A DNA stretch of 30,368 nt from an uncultured Collinsella sp. (lineage in GTDB: Bacteria; Actinomycetota; Coriobacteriia; Coriobacteriales; Coriobacteriaceae). A program made the translations under genes and the position numbers. The stretch spans positions 1-30,368 of the forward strand of contig CAUASQ010000004.1 in NCBI GenBank assembly GCA_958431945.1, read 5' to 3'. Of the stretch, positions 28,360-30,368 are shown one piece after another; the first letter of the stretch is position 1; every line of letters starts with the position of its first letter. The notes under the pieces are model-generated. The model worked only from the letters and a program-made list of their open reading frames with translations, ran no database searches and was not told where the DNA came from.

Positions 28360-29544
28360 TTAACGATACTCGTCCGCCAACTGTTTCCAAGCGGGTAGCG
28401 AATTGACAATCGTTTCGTAGCTCACGCAATAGCCCAAGCGGAACCAACCCGGCATACCAAAGCTGTCCGAGGGAACCGCAAGCAACTCATACTTCTTTGC
28501 GCGCTCGCAAAACGCATTCGCATCGGGCTCCAGCGCCTTCACCCACAGGTAGAATGCACCATCCGGCTCAACATAGGTGTAGCCGTACTCCGCTAGTGCA
28601 TCGGTAAGCGCGGTGCGGTTGCGTGCATAGGCCTCAACGTCACTCGGCTCATCGACGCAGTCGATAATTACGCGCTGAAAGAGCGCCGGCGCGCACACGA
28701 AGCCCAGCGTACGGGCGGCACCGGCAACGGCGGGCATTAGACGATCTGCCTGAGGATTCGTATTGGGAACCAGGATCCATCCCACGCGCTCGCCCGGCAG
28801 CGACAGCGACTTAGAATACGAGTAGCACACGATGGTGTGCTCGTAGATCGAGGGCACCCAAGGCACCTCGGCACCGTACACGATCTCGCGGTACGGCTCA
28901 TCCGAGATGAGCATAATCGGATTCTCGGGATCGCGCTGAGCGTTGGCCTCGCGCAGAACATTGGCCAGTCGCGTCAGCGTGTCGCGTGTATATACGGCAC
29001 CGGTCGGATTGTTGGGCGAGTCGATAATGACGGCAGTCGTCTTATCGCTGATCGCCTTGAGCACGTTGTCCACGCTCAGCTGGAACGTGCCTTCATCGGC
29101 GAGCGCCTCAACACACGTACAGCCGGCCTTCTCAATCCACACGCGATACTCCGGAAAGTACGGGGCGATAACAATAACCTCGTCGCCCGGGTTCGTAACG
29201 GCGTTGAGCGTGCAGGTGAGCGAAGCCGCGGCACCCACCGTCATAAAGACGTCCTTGCCCTCATAGCTCGTGCCAAAGCGGCGGTTGAGCGATTCGGCGA
29301 CGGCTGCTCGACATTGCGGCAGACCCGGTGCGGGCGTATAACCGTGCAGCTGGTCGCTCGGCAGCTCCAAAGCCTTCTTAATGGACGCAGCCACAGCGGC
29401 GGGCGCCGGAACACTCGGGTTGCCCAGCGAAAAATCGAATACGTTCTCCGCACCGATCTGCGCCTTGCGCTCAAGACCATAGCTAAAAATCTCGCGGATG
29501 ATGGAGCTTTCCGCACCGCGAGCATACATAGTTTCGTTGATCAT
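28360..29544 (-). CDS. Pyridoxal-phosphate aminotransferase, class I/II
   Basis: 394 aa from the ATG at 29544 (AAAGGGG upstream); the longer reading to 29643 runs through a palindrome. Fold type I: FDFSLGNPSVPAP and LHGYTPAPGLPQCRAAVAE open the domain; GAAASLTCTLNAVTNPGDEVI binds the cofactor phosphate; IDSPNNPTGAVY holds the ring-facing Asn; SDEPYREIVY holds the Asp-x-x-Tyr pair; the Schiff-base Lys is in CYSYSKSLSLPGERVGW; and FRLGYC near the end gives the substrate-carboxylate Arg. The best fit is an aspartate or broad-range aminotransferase. Its upstream region carries a 60-nt palindrome (29605-29664). Confidence 0.92.
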   Translation of the reverse strand: MINETMYARGAESSIIREIFSYGLERKAQIGAENVFDFSLGNPSVPAPAAVAASIKKALELPSDQLHGYTPAPGLPQCRAAVAESLNRRFGTSYEGKDVFMTVGAAASLTCTLNAVTNPGDEVIVIAPYFPEYRVWIEKAGCTCVEALADEGTFQLSVDNVLKAISDKTTAVIIDSPNNPTGAVYTRDTLTRLANVLREANAQRDPENPIMLISDEPYREIVYGAEVPWVPSIYEHTIVCYSYSKSLSLPGERVGWILVPNTNPQADRLMPAVAGAARTLGFVCAPALFQRVIIDCVDEPSDVEAYARNRTALTDALAEYGYTYVEPDGAFYLWVKALEPDANAFCERAKKYELLAVPSDSFGMPGWFRLGYCVSYETIVNSLPAWKQLADEYR

Positions 29545-29604
29545 CTGTTCCCCTTTCGCATAGGCGCTATTGTACGCTTTAGCCGAGCAAAGTGCCGCAG
29601 CAAT

Positions 29605-29664
29605 GTTGATTGGGGACAGACTAAAATGCGTGAAAACGCTCATTTAAGTCTGTCCCCAATCAAC
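29605..29664. repeat. Palindromic REP-like element with 18-bp perfect arms
   Basis: Left arm GTTGATTGGGGACAGACT (29605-29622) is perfectly complementary to the right arm (29647-29664), and the 24 bases between can pair further with one mismatch and a small bulge. It shares the GGGACAG core with the 48-bp repeat. It lies between the ftsH terminator and the aminotransferase start. Such elements are often mobilised by REP-associated (Y1) transposases, but none is in the window. Confidence 0.75.
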
Positions 29665-29688
29665 AAATGGCCCCATATCGCTCAAAAG

Positions 29689-29720
29689 AAAAAGCCTCCG
29701 CAGGTTTCCCCGCGGAGACT
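29689..29720 (-). terminator. Terminator of ftsH
   Basis: Stem GCCTCCGC (29694-29701) / GCGGAGAC (29712-29719), one mismatch, followed on the minus strand by five U residues and CUUUUG, 14 bp after the ftsH stop. Confidence 0.82.
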
Positions 29721-29733
29721 TTCGCCACAAAGG

Positions 29734-30368
29734 CTATTTGTCGGTGTCGGCATCGACATCGACATCGATGACGGCATGGTCATCGTCAGCATCATCGGAT
29801 GCGGCTTCGGCATCCTCCTGCATGGCCGCCTGCGCAAAGGCCGCGGCATCAGCCGCCAGCTCCTCCTCGCTCATGCGAGGCGCGCGCTTCTTGGTCGGCA
29901 TGCCGGCCGCCTTGGCATTGCGCTCCTCCTTGGCCGCCAGGATATCGCCCTCGCGCTCAAGGTAGGCATTCCACTCGTTGTCGAGCAGGGCGTTCACGGC
30001 GTCGCCTTCGACGGTCTCGCGCTCAAGCAGCACCTTCGCCATCAGATCGAGCTGATCGCGACGGGCGTCCAGGATCTCGACCGCACGACGATGGGCCTCA
30101 CGCATAATGCGCTGAACCTCGATATCGATGCGGCGCGCCGTCTCCTCGGAGTAATCCTGGTGATCGGCGTAATCGCGACCAAGGAACACCTGATGTTGCG
30201 CCTCGCCAAACACTTGCGTGCCCAGCTCCTCGCTCATGCCCAAACGCGTAACCATCTCGCGCGCCATCTTGGTCGCACGCTCCAGGTCGTTGCTCGCGCC
30301 CGACGTGATGTCATCGCACATGAGCTCCTCGGCAACGCGACCGCCCAAGAACACGGCAAGCTCGTCGA
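29734..30368 (-). CDS. ftsH: ATP-dependent zinc metalloprotease FtsH, C-terminal part
   Basis: The 5' part lies beyond the right edge; about 210 codons are visible. The reading begins within the peptidase M41 domain: DELAVFLGGRVAEELMCDDI then TSGASNDLERATKMAREMVT, MGMSEELG-like RLGMSEELGTQVFGEAQ, and DYSEETARRIDIEVQRIMREAH. These are the standard FtsH segments following the HEXXH zinc site, which is off the window. A coiled-coil region then leads to a long, Glu/Asp/Ala-rich tail ending DDADDDHAVIDVDVDADTDK; this acidic tail (about 60 residues) is longer than in E. coli FtsH. FtsH degrades membrane and some soluble proteins. A terminator follows directly. Confidence 0.95.
   Translation of the reverse strand, partial: DELAVFLGGRVAEELMCDDITSGASNDLERATKMAREMVTRLGMSEELGTQVFGEAQHQVFLGRDYADHQDYSEETARRIDIEVQRIMREAHRRAVEILDARRDQLDLMAKVLLERETVEGDAVNALLDNEWNAYLEREGDILAAKEERNAKAAGMPTKKRAPRMSEEELAADAAAFAQAAMQEDAEAASDDADDDHAVIDVDVDADTDK

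Noticed and set aside
28172..28447. Minus-strand 91-codon reading overlapping the aminotransferase 3' end and the PHP gene start
   Set aside because: It has no ribosome site, overlaps two well-supported genes, and its middle contains a good promoter for the PHP gene. The open frame is best explained by base composition.

Overview
The window is about 30 kb of GC-rich bacterial chromosome. It looks like a member of the Coriobacteriia (Actinomycetota), most plausibly a Collinsella-like gut bacterium. I judge this from the codon usage, the mix of genes (fructose-type PTS, split transketolase, glmS, LacI and GntR regulators, an EF-G paralog, FtsH) and the gene order, not from a marker RNA, because no rRNA or tRNA is visible. 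No phage, insertion sequence, CRISPR array or conjugative module was found.

Layout. At the left edge (minus strand) a MarR-type regulator overlaps the start of a truncated ABC exporter; its promoter region carries a 35-bp-spaced direct repeat. Next come a small unknown protein (-), a nitroreductase (+), and a minus-strand block of a one-TM protein, a degenerate sigma-54-activator-like regulator and a YeiH-family membrane protein. A GntR/FCD regulator (+) is divergent from yeiH. glmS (-) faces a LacI regulator (+) across a region with a strong palindrome. A HAD phosphatase (-) and an orphan larE (+) follow.

The centre holds an unusual sugar operon on the minus strand (18034 down to 12038): PTS EIIBC, a GatZ/KbaZ-family protein without its class II aldolase partner, transaldolase, the two halves of transketolase, and PTS EIIA. 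A divergent LacI regulator (GTG start) is its probable controller. The simplest reading is PTS uptake of a ketose or similar sugar, conversion by the KbaZ-like protein (perhaps as a C4 epimerase), and rearrangement by transaldolase and transketolase. Stem-loops between several of these genes suggest expression is graded along the operon.

The right part has a secreted DNA-entry-type nuclease (+), an EF-G paralog with altered GTPase motifs (-), a polar amino acid ABC importer (three genes, -), an RlmD-type 23S rRNA methyltransferase (+), a PHP phosphatase (-), an aminotransferase (-) and the 3' part of ftsH (-).

The most unusual non-coding material is: (1) nine copies of TTTAGAGAGA (or its complement) in 170 bp with no intact gene attached, next to a 35-codon ORF that may be a gene remnant; (2) a 48-bp dispersed repeat in four copies, two bracketing glmS in inverted orientation and two bracketing the array in direct orientation, each followed by an unrelated hairpin; (3) a perfect 18-bp-arm palindrome upstream of the aminotransferase; (4) densely structured intergenic segments near 4004-4068, 16487-16546 and 25577-25706.
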